A stretch of 64,000 nt of DNA from Microcoleus sp036705565 (lineage in GTDB: Bacteria > Cyanobacteriota > Cyanobacteriia > Cyanobacteriales > Microcoleaceae): the NCBI GenBank assembly GCA_036705565.1, contig JAUBUY010000011.1; one strand, given 5' to 3'. Shown in pieces: positions 24,783 through 33,600 of the stretch (its first letter is position 1; each line of letters starts with the position of its first letter). Both the position numbers and the translations under genes were made by a program. The notes beneath the pieces are model-generated. The model was not told where the DNA came from. It made no database searches and saw nothing but the letters and a program-made list of their open reading frames with translations.

Positions 24783-25472
24783 TTACTTCGCCACTGGAAT
24801 GCCAGATATTTGCAACTGAAGTTTTTGACCTGGATAATCTGTCAGCGTCAACGAAACTTCCTTAGCATTTTCTAGCAAAGCTGTGGGAATACTCACCGTA
24901 CCGTAAAACACCTGCCCGTTGGGGGGCAGTTCCGACGGCAAATCCTCGGCAGTCGCGCTCAGGGCCCGGCCACGATCGTCAGTGACGTTCAAGAAACTGT
25001 AGAGAAACCTCACAGCTTGGGAGCCTTCATTTTTCATGCTCACGTCTAGCAGCATGGAATTGTTGCGCTGACTGGACGCGCTCACTTCCAGAGTTATTCC
25101 CCCGTCGCGACTGTTCAGGGGAAACTTGGCGCTGGCATTTTGTGCCGCCGGTTTTTTGGCCGCGGCTGCTTTAGAGCTTGCCTTCTCTGTTTTAGTATTT
25201 GCCCCGGCCGTTTTTTCGGGATCGCGACCTTCTACCCGTGCTTTGACGGTTGTGAGAATGTCTTTTTCTTTCAAAATGCTCACTTGGTCTTTGCTAGCGG
25301 TCTTTCCAGGCTTGCCGCTGCCAGCATTGTTGCTGGGACGAACATCGGGTTGAGTCGTTCCTTGCAAGGCTTCGCGACCTATAGTAAATCCCCAAACAGA
25401 ACTCGTCACGCCTGCTCCAAACATGAGAGCGAGCAGAATTAGAGTCAGCACTACCGTCGAATTCACTGCCAT
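24783..25472 (-). CDS. Membrane-anchored protein of unknown function
   Basis: The 229-residue protein has one N-terminal membrane helix (VVLTLILLALMFGAGVTSSVWGF, residues 7-29), a disordered Lys/Ala/Thr-rich linker (~40-115, including SKAAAAKKPAAQNAS) and a C-terminal beta-rich domain (ITLEVSASSQRN...LLDVSMKNEGSQAVRFLYSFL...) that looks like an immunoglobulin-like or DUF4352-type fold. It is probably anchored in the plasma membrane with the domain in the periplasm. Partner and role are unknown. A 39-base gap separates it from the CNNM gene ORF on the same strand, so the two may form an operon. Confidence 0.7.
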   Translation of the reverse strand: MAVNSTVVLTLILLALMFGAGVTSSVWGFTIGREALQGTTQPDVRPSNNAGSGKPGKTASKDQVSILKEKDILTTVKARVEGRDPEKTAGANTKTEKASSKAAAAKKPAAQNASAKFPLNSRDGGITLEVSASSQRNNSMLLDVSMKNEGSQAVRFLYSFLNVTDDRGRALSATAEDLPSELPPNGQVFYGTVSIPTALLENAKEVSLTLTDYPGQKLQLQISGIPVAK

Positions 25473-25657
25473 TGCCTATAAGTTTATGCCGAGTCCTAGA
25501 AACTGCTTTGTCCGGTCGATCGGCTTGCCTAAGATTGGCTAACAGGCGATCGGGACTCAGCCGCTCTAAAGATTTTGATTTTTGTTCTCTAGTTCTAGCA
25601 CGGACTGAGAAATTATGTTATAATTCATTTTGAGTTAGGTCGAAGAAATCGATTTAA

Positions 25658-25730
25658 CGGCAGTTGGCCGAGCGGTTTAGGCAGCGAACTCATAATTCGC
25701 CCCAGGCAGGTTCAACTCCTGCACTGCCGA
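25658..25730 (+). tRNA. tRNA-Met (anticodon CAT)
   Basis: A 73-base cloverleaf: acceptor CGGCAGT/ACTGCCG, D-arm GCC...GGC, anticodon arm GCGAA-CTCATAA-TTCGC, T-arm GCAGG-TTCAACT-CCTGC, discriminator A. All stems pair fully; CCA is not encoded. The CAT anticodon means elongator Met, or Ile if the C is lysidinylated; the paired C1-G72 argues against initiator tRNA. No intron. Confidence 0.9.
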
Positions 25731-25759
25731 TTTTTAATAACTTAGGACGCTCAGCGCCC

Positions 25760-25829
25760 GAAAAACCCCGTTTCTTCCTAGAGGATTGCTTACCCAAAAG
25801 CCCCTATTCTGGTAGAAACCGGGTTTTTT
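25760..25829. repeat. CCGGGTTTTTT hairpin repeat, opposite orientation
   Basis: GAAAAACCCCGTTTCTTCC on the left and AGAAACCGGGTTTTTT on the right face each other about 40 bases apart, the reverse arm order of the other copies. It lies 30 bases after the tRNA. Heptamer TCTAAAA repeats follow at 25960-25988. Confidence 0.6.
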
Positions 25830-25992
25830 ACGTTGTCAGCGGGCGGAAACGAAGTATTTTGCTCGGTGATGGACGCAAAAAGTGGCTTGACGCGCTACTT
25901 ACAGCGCACCCTAAGTAGTTTATTTAGCTGGACATTGTTTAACAGTCATTTGTGCCCAATCTAAAATCTAAAATCTAAAATCTAAAATCGTA

Positions 25993-26526
25993 TTATCCCT
26001 TAATTAACTCCACTCCGTCGCGCCCGTCGATATCTTGAACGTAAACCTTAACTTGTTCTTCCTTTGCAGTCGGCAACTTTTTACCCGTAAAATCCGGCTG
26101 AATCGGTACTTCTCGGTGGCCGCGATCGACTAATACCGCTAACCAAATTTTCTCCGGCCGCCCGTAATCGTTTACCGCATTCAAAGCCGCTCGACTCGTT
26201 CTGCCTTTATATATAACGTCATCTACCAACACCACGGTTTTGCCCGTCAAATCGAAAGGAATTTCTGTTTTAGCCGGTGTCCGCATCGCAACTCGATCCA
26301 AGTCATCTCGATAAAAGGTAATATCCAAAGCGCCCACGGATACTTTGACTTGTTCGAGGACTTCAATTTGATCTGCCAAAATTTGAGCTAAAGGCACTCC
26401 TCTACTATGAATGCCCAACAGCACTAACTCCGAGGGATTCCCTGATTTTTCGACAATCTGGGAAGCGACGCGGGTGAGAGTGCGCCTCACTTCATCAGGG
26501 GATAAAATTTGGATAATTTTAGTCAT
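25993..26526 (-). CDS. pyrR: Bifunctional pyr regulator / uracil phosphoribosyltransferase PyrR
   Basis: The 177-residue protein has the PRPP loop VVLVDDVIYKGRTSRAA (~residues 97-113), ILSPDEVRRTLTRVASQI at the N-terminus, GIHSRGVPLAQ and the C-terminal VDRGHREVPIQPDFTGK typical of PyrR. In Bacillus it binds pyr mRNA and UMP to attenuate pyrimidine genes and has weak UPRTase activity; in cyanobacteria the RNA-binding role is less certain and no pyr operon is adjacent. The ATG at 26526 gives MTKIIQILSPDEV, matching family starts; the 42-codon upstream extension is encoded by TTTGAGA heptamer repeats and is rejected. With upp at 13.5 kb, this is the second UPRTase-fold protein in the window. 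Confidence 0.9.
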   Translation of the reverse strand: MTKIIQILSPDEVRRTLTRVASQIVEKSGNPSELVLLGIHSRGVPLAQILADQIEVLEQVKVSVGALDITFYRDDLDRVAMRTPAKTEIPFDLTGKTVVLVDDVIYKGRTSRAALNAVNDYGRPEKIWLAVLVDRGHREVPIQPDFTGKKLPTAKEEQVKVYVQDIDGRDGVELIKG

Positions 26527-26886
26527 GGGTTGCTGCGAGCTAATTGTTGGCTGTTGGCATATCGAACAATTTGAGATTTGAGATTTGAGATTTGAGATTT
26601 TAGACTGACTTGACAAATGAGACATCTTGCATTCATTCGCTCTCCCTCGCAAATTATCTGCGTTTATCTGTGTGTATCTGCCATTATCTGCGGTTTATGT
26701 ATCAATCAAAGATTTGTGCAATTGCTCGTCTATGAATCTGGGAGTGGAACGATTTGGGATTTGAGCTTTGAGATTTTAGATTGACTTGATAGATGAATCT
26801 GGGGTGGGAACTACTAACGTCAAAACTTTTTTGCTCTCCCAGACTCCTGCTGAGAGCTGGTATCTGTGGTCGGGTGCAGTCAGCAG
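26527..26886. repeat. Spacer with TTTGAGA heptamers and CTGCGTTTATCTG repeats
   Basis: Four TTTGAGA heptamers lie at about 26570-26598 and a degenerate set near 26755-26785. Between them is a run of TATCTG units (TTATCTGCGTTTATCTGTGTGTATCTG). No gene is seen. Confidence 0.55.
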
Positions 26887-27966
26887 TTAGCGGCTCAAAC
26901 ATAATAAGGTATAAAAAAGCAATGATAGTCCCAACCAAATCAGAAAGCAATACCGAGTTAATTGCAATGCTTGGCAAATTAGCGGCGCTGCGATCGGGTG
27001 AACCGGCTCGCCTAACAGCGGTTTGTGTTTGAGAACTCCGCGATAGGAATTAGTACCTCCTAGTTGCACTCCCAAGATGGCGGCGTAAACGCACTCGCTC
27101 CAACCGGAATTGGGGCTGGCATCTTTAACAGCATCTCTCTGACAAATTTGCCAAATGTAAATCGGTTTGCCAGATATAACGGCTAAAGTAATCACTGTTA
27201 GCCGGCAAGGAATCCACGTCAGCACGTCTTCTAGTTTGGCGCTAAACCATCCTAAATCAGTGTATGGCGCTTCTTTGTAGCCGATCGTAGAATCTAATGT
27301 GCTGGCTGCTTTGTAAGCGATCGCCAAGGGGACTATAGCACTCGCCCACATCGAGTTAGGATCGATCGGCGCACCGGTAACACTTAATAATAGATGTGGC
27401 AGAGCGAACCCAAGTAAGGCATAAAATAGCGGTGCTGTCACGCCATCGACTGCATTCTCTGTTACAGTTTCTAACAATGCTCGCAGAATTTCTGGCTCGG
27501 ATAAGTTTTCGGTATCCCGGCCGACGTAAAGGCTCAACCTTTCTCGCGCCTTGACTAAATCTCCAACATTTAAAGGTGCTAGCACATCCTCTGCTGCCGC
27601 CCTCAAACTGCGACCTGCAAAACAGCTTGCCAGCAAAATGGTCTGTATGGCAATACCTAAAAGAGGATGCACCCAACTAGCAGCTTGGACGATCGACCAA
27701 CTGACAGTATAACTGCCTACAATCAGCCCGATCGCTAGTATTGTACCAGCACCTCGCAGCAGCAGTTTGTGCTGCTCGCCAGCGGGACTATCCCCGGCTT
27801 CAGGCATTTTGCCTGCGGGATTATTCCATATATTAAAGACAAGTCGAGTATAACGGTCGATCGCCCAACCCATCGCCTGCACGGGATGCGGCCAACCCCA
27901 AGGATCGCCGATCGAATAATCCAACACCGCAGCTAAAATTAAAACAGGAAATTCATCCGGCATCAT
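26887..27966 (-). CDS. cbiB: Adenosylcobinamide-phosphate synthase (CobD/CbiB)
   Basis: The ~359-residue integral membrane protein has family hallmarks DYSIGDPWGWPHPVQAMG near the N-terminus, ALLETVTENAVDGVTAP, FYALLGFALP and SPNSGWSECVYAAILGVQLGG. CbiB attaches the aminopropanol arm (or its phosphate) to adenosylcobyrate in B12 synthesis. Two ATGs at 27966 and 27963 are better starts than TTG at 27981. It confirms that the organism makes cobalamin, consistent with the riboswitch at 1461. No other cob/cbi gene is adjacent and no riboswitch precedes it. Confidence 0.93.
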   Translation of the reverse strand: MMPDEFPVLILAAVLDYSIGDPWGWPHPVQAMGWAIDRYTRLVFNIWNNPAGKMPEAGDSPAGEQHKLLLRGAGTILAIGLIVGSYTVSWSIVQAASWVHPLLGIAIQTILLASCFAGRSLRAAAEDVLAPLNVGDLVKARERLSLYVGRDTENLSEPEILRALLETVTENAVDGVTAPLFYALLGFALPHLLLSVTGAPIDPNSMWASAIVPLAIAYKAASTLDSTIGYKEAPYTDLGWFSAKLEDVLTWIPCRLTVITLAVISGKPIYIWQICQRDAVKDASPNSGWSECVYAAILGVQLGGTNSYRGVLKHKPLLGEPVHPIAAPLICQALQLTRYCFLIWLGLSLLFYTLLCLSR

Positions 27967-28310
27967 TATATATTGTGTCAAACTTGATAGTCCGTCAATC
28001 CATTTTAGATTTTAGATTTTAGATTTTAGATTTTAGAATTGAAGAAAGCGACTCCACCGATAGATCCGGGGACTGGCGATGGGGAGCGAGGATCTTTTTT
28101 CTCGCTCCACGGATGAATCCGGGGACTCGAAGCATCTTCCTTCATTGTCACAGCAGGAGTTATCGCCCCAGAGAGCAGATTTTAACTCCTGCTACCCTTG
28201 CGGACTTTGATTTTTTGAGGGGCGATTTTATAGTAGAAGAAAGAAGGAAGAAGCAATAAAGGCAAGGGTTTGAGCAATTCAAAACCTCATCATCATCAGG
28301 CGTGGTTGCT
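27967..28310. other. Spacer with heptamers, CCGGGGACT units and an inverted repeat
   Basis: TTTTAGA heptamers at ~28005-28036 are followed by two diverged CCAC(C)GGATGAATCCGGGGACT units. AGCAGGAGTTA (28152-28162) and TAACTCCTGCT (28183-28193) form an 11-bp perfect stem that may terminate transcription of the GFA gene. No coding sequence. Confidence 0.5.
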
Positions 28311-28712
28311 CTAACTGCTGAGATTACTGTAGTCGCCCAGCAAGTGTACGTTCTCCTCCCAATTAACACCGTCAAAGGGTAGGATCTGAAAGTGTTTGAT
28401 GGCATCTGAGTCAAGACAGCGGACGTTGACATCGAAATGATCCGGATGCGATCGGGGGCGATAGAACGAGTGAATGCCGCAAATTCGGCAGAAAGTATGT
28501 TGAGCGGTTCCTGTATTAAATGTATAGGTTGTCAAAACATCTTCGCCACTGAGCAAGGTAAAACGTTCCGGTGGCACAATGAGGTGCAAAAATCCCTTCT
28601 TTTTACAGATAGAGCAGTTGCAATCAGATGCTTGGTGTTTGTCAACGGCGACACGGAAGCGGACAGCACCGCAGTGACAGCCGCCAAAGTAAGTAACAAG
28701 TGTTGCGTCCAT
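28311..28712 (-). CDS. GFA family (Mss4-like fold) zinc protein
   Basis: The 133-residue protein has the cysteine pattern of the GFA family: GGCHCGAVRF, CNCSICKKKG and FCRICGIHSFYR, which bind zinc in the Mss4-like fold. The family is named for glutathione-dependent formaldehyde activation in Paracoccus, but most members, including this one, have no proven activity. Length is typical. It lies 37 bases downstream of the Rrf2 regulator on the same strand and may be co-transcribed with it. Confidence 0.88.
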   Translation of the reverse strand: MDATLVTYFGGCHCGAVRFRVAVDKHQASDCNCSICKKKGFLHLIVPPERFTLLSGEDVLTTYTFNTGTAQHTFCRICGIHSFYRPRSHPDHFDVNVRCLDSDAIKHFQILPFDGVNWEENVHLLGDYSNLSS

Positions 28713-28749
28713 GTATGCTTGCTGCCGATCGAATGAATGAACTTACCAT

Positions 28750-29193
28750 TTAAATGATAAAGCTAGTTTCTTCCCCAAGAGCCGCTTGCCAACTGCGGAC
28801 ATCATAGTATAAGTCTTCGAGGGAAATACTGTACAGCGCTTCGGCAAGTTTTTTGTGCAATCGGTTCCACAAACTGAATGTTACCCAGTCCTCTGCTTGC
28901 GTCGCGTCGGGAAAATGTCGAGGTAAAGGTTCAATAGTTTCACCTACAGCCTCTAAGATTTGTCCTAAAGAGATTTGAGCGGGCTGGCGGGCCAATTGAT
29001 ATCCACCTTGGGCACCCCGAACTGATTGGACTAAACCGGCTCGTCGCATTTCAATCAGCAATTTTTCTAGATAAGGAGCCGGTAACTCCTGTCGCTTCGC
29101 TATCGATTTCACCGATGTCGGGCCGAAGCGAGGTTGCAAACTTAGATCCAGTAATGCTTTGACACTGTAGTGTCCGCGTGTGGTTAACTTCAT
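28750..29193 (-). CDS. Rrf2 family transcriptional regulator without cysteines
   Basis: The 147-residue protein has the Rrf2 winged helix: MKLTTRGHYSVKALLDLS, SVKSIAKRQELPAPYLEKLL and the wing VRGAQGGYQLARQP. Classical Rrf2 members (IscR, NsrR, RsrR) bind an Fe-S cluster through Cys residues after the wing; this protein has no cysteine at all, so it cannot sense that way and must use another cue or act constitutively. The C-terminal extension WVTFSLWNRLHKKLAEAL replaces the cluster loop. It is probably autoregulatory from the 265-base region shared with the divergent abrB gene. Confidence 0.9.
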   Translation of the reverse strand: MKLTTRGHYSVKALLDLSLQPRFGPTSVKSIAKRQELPAPYLEKLLIEMRRAGLVQSVRGAQGGYQLARQPAQISLGQILEAVGETIEPLPRHFPDATQAEDWVTFSLWNRLHKKLAEALYSISLEDLYYDVRSWQAALGEETSFII

Positions 29194-29458
29194 GGGATTT
29201 TAAGAGCGGGGCAAATATTCAGCTAGCTGATAGGTGATAGCTTATGCTACCGAGTTTAGAGATTGCTCGCACCTGCTGCTGCTACTCCTCAAGAAAGACT
29301 GCAGGTTGTTAAAAATATTTAGATAATAGTGGTTAACAATTGAGCCGATCGGTGTAATATAGTTTTACGACCAGCTATAAAGCTAAAGTTTCTTGGTCAA
29401 ACCAAAAACCTACCGAGAAAAAATCCGTACACCAGTTGAATATTTCAGGACTCAGTAA

Positions 29459-29848
29459 ATGGCTAAAAAGAAAAATATCGAACCCCTTGAAGGCGAAGAT
29501 CTGATCAAAAAGGTCAAAGACCTAGAGAACCTTACCAAGGAAGAAAAAGCTAGAGCCTGTGGCTACTATACCGTTACCAAGAACGGCGTAGAACGGGTCA
29601 ACATGATGAAATTCCTGAATGCGCTGATTGATGCAGAAGGCATTCAGCTAGACGGGAAGCAAAACGGCAACGGACGCGGCGGACGCTCTGCCAGCTATCG
29701 GATTAGCGTTCAATCTAACGGCAACTTACTGATTGGAGCGGCCTACACCAAACAGATGGAACTCCAGCCGGGAGATGAATTTGAAATCTCTCTGGGACGC
29801 AAGCACATTCACCTGCGCCAAATCGATCGCGAAGAAGAAGAATCCTAG
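29459..29848 (+). CDS. cyAbrB transcriptional regulator
   Basis: The 129-residue protein matches the cyanobacterial AbrB family (Sll0359/Sll0822 type): N-terminal LEGEDLIKKVKDLENLTKEE and a C-terminal AbrB-like DNA-binding domain (~residues 78-125: YRISVQSNGNLLIGAAY, LQPGDEFEISLGRKHI). Unlike Bacillus AbrB the swapped-hairpin domain is C-terminal. cyAbrBs regulate carbon/nitrogen balance, hydrogenase and inorganic-carbon uptake genes; BicA in this window could be a target (inference). It is monocistronic with a ~265-base upstream region. Confidence 0.92.
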   Translation: MAKKKNIEPLEGEDLIKKVKDLENLTKEEKARACGYYTVTKNGVERVNMMKFLNALIDAEGIQLDGKQNGNGRGGRSASYRISVQSNGNLLIGAAYTKQMELQPGDEFEISLGRKHIHLRQIDREEEES

Positions 29849-30375
29849 GCTTTTACGACTTGCTTTGACTTCTTGCTTGAACAGGTTGGTTTGACTTCAA
29901 GCATTGACTGCGAGCAGAGAATTGGCTCTGAAATCTTTCTGTGAGCCTAAAACACTATGGCTTCTATAGATGGCAATGGCTCGACAAAAGCCACTGCCAC
30001 CACTTTATATTTTGCGAGAATACCTATTCTCGCCCCTCGCTATATCCGTTTGGACAAGCGGGGGATTTTCCGCGTAGCTGTTGAAGAGAAGTTCTGCCGC
30101 AGATTGTGTACGGGATTTAACGGATGTAACGCATGGATGCTCACCAAGGGATTGTATAGCGCATTTAACGGATGAATGTTAAGTTTCGATGGTCGAGGTT
30201 CCAGGCAAGAAGCAGGTTAGGTTGAGCTACGAAACCTAACAAAGCAAGAAAATTGCGGAGGTATTCTGGGCCAAGAGTGCGTAATACCCGTTTAAAATTA
30301 AAAAAAAATAATGCAAGTGTCGGCAAACTCCAAAGCACGTGCTTCCTCATTCATCCCTAATTATTTAGGAATGAG
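29849..30375. other. Spacer without convincing genes
   Basis: Two short open frames (29957-30175 + and 30165-30350 -) lack ribosome sites and have cysteine/aromatic-biased composition. TTTAACGGATG-like repeats occur at 30117-30175. I see no RNA gene. Confidence 0.35.
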
Positions 30376-30486
30376 AATTAAATAACTTCCACTCTTGAAA
30401 GTGGGATGGGCGTCCCGCCCGTCTTTTAAGGACGGGCTATAAGAGCCCATCCCACAATAACAATTAAAATTGTAAGTTATTTAAGT
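30376..30486. repeat. MITE-like element, family 2, copy C
   Basis: The 111-bp unit runs from AATTAAATAACTT to AAGTTATTTAAGT with core GTGGGATGGGCGTCCCGCCCG...GGACGGGCTATAAGAGCCCATCCCACAA. The core is almost identical to copy A at 7316 and the right end to copy B at 14339. TCTAAAA heptamers follow at ~30498-30526. Confidence 0.65.
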
Positions 30487-30664
30487 CGCGATCCTTAATC
30501 TAAAATCTAAAATCTAAAATCTAAAATTGTATAAGTTTCGTGCTTGCTCATGAGTTGTGTCTGTGTGGGAGGGGTTTTGAGGGCAAGGAAACACCTCGAT
30601 CGCCCGTAAGTGAAATTACAGGCTGGAACAGTTAAAGTGTTAGGGAGCAATTAGTCACCAGCCT

Positions 30665-33600
30665 ATGCCGTTGCCCCGATTCGCGAGCAAAACTTCTCAA
30701 CACCAAATAAAAATCCCCCTGCGTCACCTTCTAGTGGCCTCTTTTGTGCTGCAAATCGTCGCAGCCGTTGGGATTGTCGGGTATCTGTCCTTTCGCAACG
30801 GAGACAAAGCAGTCGAAGAGCTCGCCGAGAAATTGATCGCGGAGACGGGAAAGAGAGTTGAAGAAAAGCTGATTTCTTTTCTCGAACCTACCCAGTGGGT
30901 AAATCAACTTAACGCCTCGGCGATCGAGCGCGGTGAATTAAACTTACAGTTAGAAAAGCCCCAGCCTCGGGGAGAGAAGTTCCTCTGGCAGCAAATGCGA
31001 TCTTTTAAAAGCATTCAATGGATTTCCTTCGGTGCTGAAAAATCAGGAGAATATCTCGGCATTTGGCGCAACCCCACTGATCGCAGCTTGCAAATTGTCG
31101 CGGCGAACAAGTCTACCAACTTTCAGAACATATACTACGCTACAGACGGCAACGGCACTCGCACCGCTAAATTAAAGGCAGAACCCGGAACCTACGATGC
31201 CCGTCTCCGCCCCTGGTACAAAGAAGCTGTCGCAGCTAATAAACCGATTTGGACGAGTATTTATCGAGGTTTTACTCCTGGGACTGTTTTTATTGCTGCC
31301 AGCCAACCAATTCGCGATCGAAATGGTAAATTGCTGGGAGTTTGTGCCGTAGACTTTTCGCTCTCGGAGCTTCAGCAATATCTCCATCGCATCAAGCTTA
31401 GCAAAACGGGACAAATTTTCGCGATCGAACGATCGGGCTTGCTGATTGCCAGTTCAAGTCAAGAATCACCCTTTAGAAAGATGTCGGGAAACCCGCAACT
31501 GCAGCGGCTGAATGTTTTAGACAGCCAAACTCCTATCATTCGCACCGCAGCTAAATATTTGTACGAACACTTCGGGGGCTTTGGCGACATTAAGCAGCGA
31601 CAGCAATTGCAATTTAGCCGAGACGGGCAGGAATATTTTGTGGAAGTGCTGCCGTTTTCTGATGTTTACGGTTTGAACTGGCTGATTGCGATCGCAGTGC
31701 CCGAATCCGATTTCATGGGGCAAATTAACAAAAATACGCGCACTACAATTTTACTTTGTTGGGCGGCGCTACTGCTATCGACAATTGCTGGAGTGCTGAC
31801 AGCTAGGTGGGTAACGCTGCCGCTGTTGCGGCTCAATGAAGCAGCTAAAGATATTGCCGCCAGAGAGTTCGATCGCGCTGTGGCTGTCAGTAGGCTTGAG
31901 GAAGTCGGCGAATTAGCCCAGTCTTTCAACGAGATGGCTGCTCAACTGAAAAAGTCTTTTCAAGCTTTGGCAGAAAGTGAAGAAAAATTTGCCCAACTGG
32001 TAGAAAATTTGCCTGTTGGAGTCTCGGCGATGACTCCGGGTGGCGCAGTTATTTTCATGAATTCGGCGGGTGAGCAGATATTGGGTAGGGGAGAAATGCC
32101 CGATGCTACCGCAACAGAGCTAGCAGAAGCTTATCAAACTTATATAACAGGAACCGATCAACTTTACCCGGCAGATCAAATGCCGTTTGCACGGGCGTTG
32201 AGTGGCTTCGAGGTGATTGCTGAAGATATGGATATTCGCCTGGATGGGAAAAATATTCGTTTGGAAGTGCGAGCGCTGCCGGTGTTTGACGGTGGGGGGA
32301 ATATCCTTTATGTTCTTAATGTTTTTAAAGATATTACGGCTCGCAAACACGCAGAGCAAATATTGGCTGACTACAACCGTACCCTGGAAATTGAAGTAGT
32401 CGATCGCACGATCGAGCTAGCCTCGATCAATGCCCGCTTGCAGCTCGAAATTGAGGAGCGCCAGCAAGCTGAAAAAATTATCCGTCAAGAGCGCGACTTT
32501 AACTTAAAGATTATCGAAAATTCTCCGATTTTTTTTGTGGCGATCGACTCTGAGGGTAAAATCCTGCTGGCGAATAACTGTATGCTGGAAGCGGTGGGCT
32601 ATACTGCCACAGAAGTTGCAGGCAAAGATTACTTAGCGACATTTGTACCCCCAAGCGATCGAGCCGGATTGCATTCGATTTTTACGGGCGTAACAGCGCG
32701 GGAGCAAACGGTTAACGAACATCGCATTCTCACTTCGGACGATCGGACTTTGTTAGTGGAGTGGCACGGCACACCGGTGCTCGACGAAGGTGGCAACCTG
32801 GATTTCTTGTTTGGATTTGGGATTGATATTGGCGATCGCAAACAAGCACAATTAGCCCTGCAAAAAAGCGAAGCTCTGTTTCACAAATTAGCGAACACTG
32901 TTCCGGGAGAACTTTACATATTCGTGCAGCATCCCGACGGATCAGTCAAGATGGAATATATCAGTCCTCGATGCCGAGAGATTCAAGAATTAGAGCCGGA
33001 GGAAATCCAGAACAACTCTGCTTTACTCTACGAACAAATGCACCCGGACGATCGATCCAGTCACTTCGAGGCAATTGTCAAAAGTGCCACTGATCTAGAA
33101 CTATTTTCCCACGAGTGGCGGATTGTGACAGCATCGGGAAAACTCAAATGGCTGCAAGGTTATTCTCGACCAGAATTGCGCGAAAATGGAGATATTGTCT
33201 GGCACGGCATAATTATTGATACGAGCGATCGCAAACAAGCAGAACAAGAACTTCAACAAGCCAAAGAAGCCGCAGAAGCTGCCAACAAAACTAAAAGCCT
33301 CTTTCTCGCCAACATGAGCCACGAATTGCGAACCCCCCTCAACGCCATTCTCGGCTTCGCTCAATTAATGGAACCCAGCACTAATTTAACTTTGCCGGAA
33401 AAAGAAAATATCAAAATTATTCGCCGCAGCGGAGAACACCTGCTCCAAGTGATCAATCAAGTCTTAGACTTATCTAAAATAGAAGCTGGCCGCATGACAC
33501 TCAACGCCAAAACTTTTGACTTGTACCGCTTGCTGGGGGACGTGAAAAATATGTTTCAAATTCCGGCAAAAAATAAAGGATTGCAATTAATTATTGACTG

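Noticed and set aside
25664..25918. An 84-codon plus-strand frame
   Set aside because: It overlaps tRNA-Met and a CCGGGTTT hairpin repeat.
26527..26652. 42-codon N-terminal extension of PyrR
   Set aside because: It is the translation of TTTGAGA heptamer repeats; the ATG at 26526 matches family starts.
29957..30175. A 72-codon plus-strand frame after cyAbrB
   Set aside because: No ribosome site, no recognisable sequence, contains spacer-type AACGGATG repeats.
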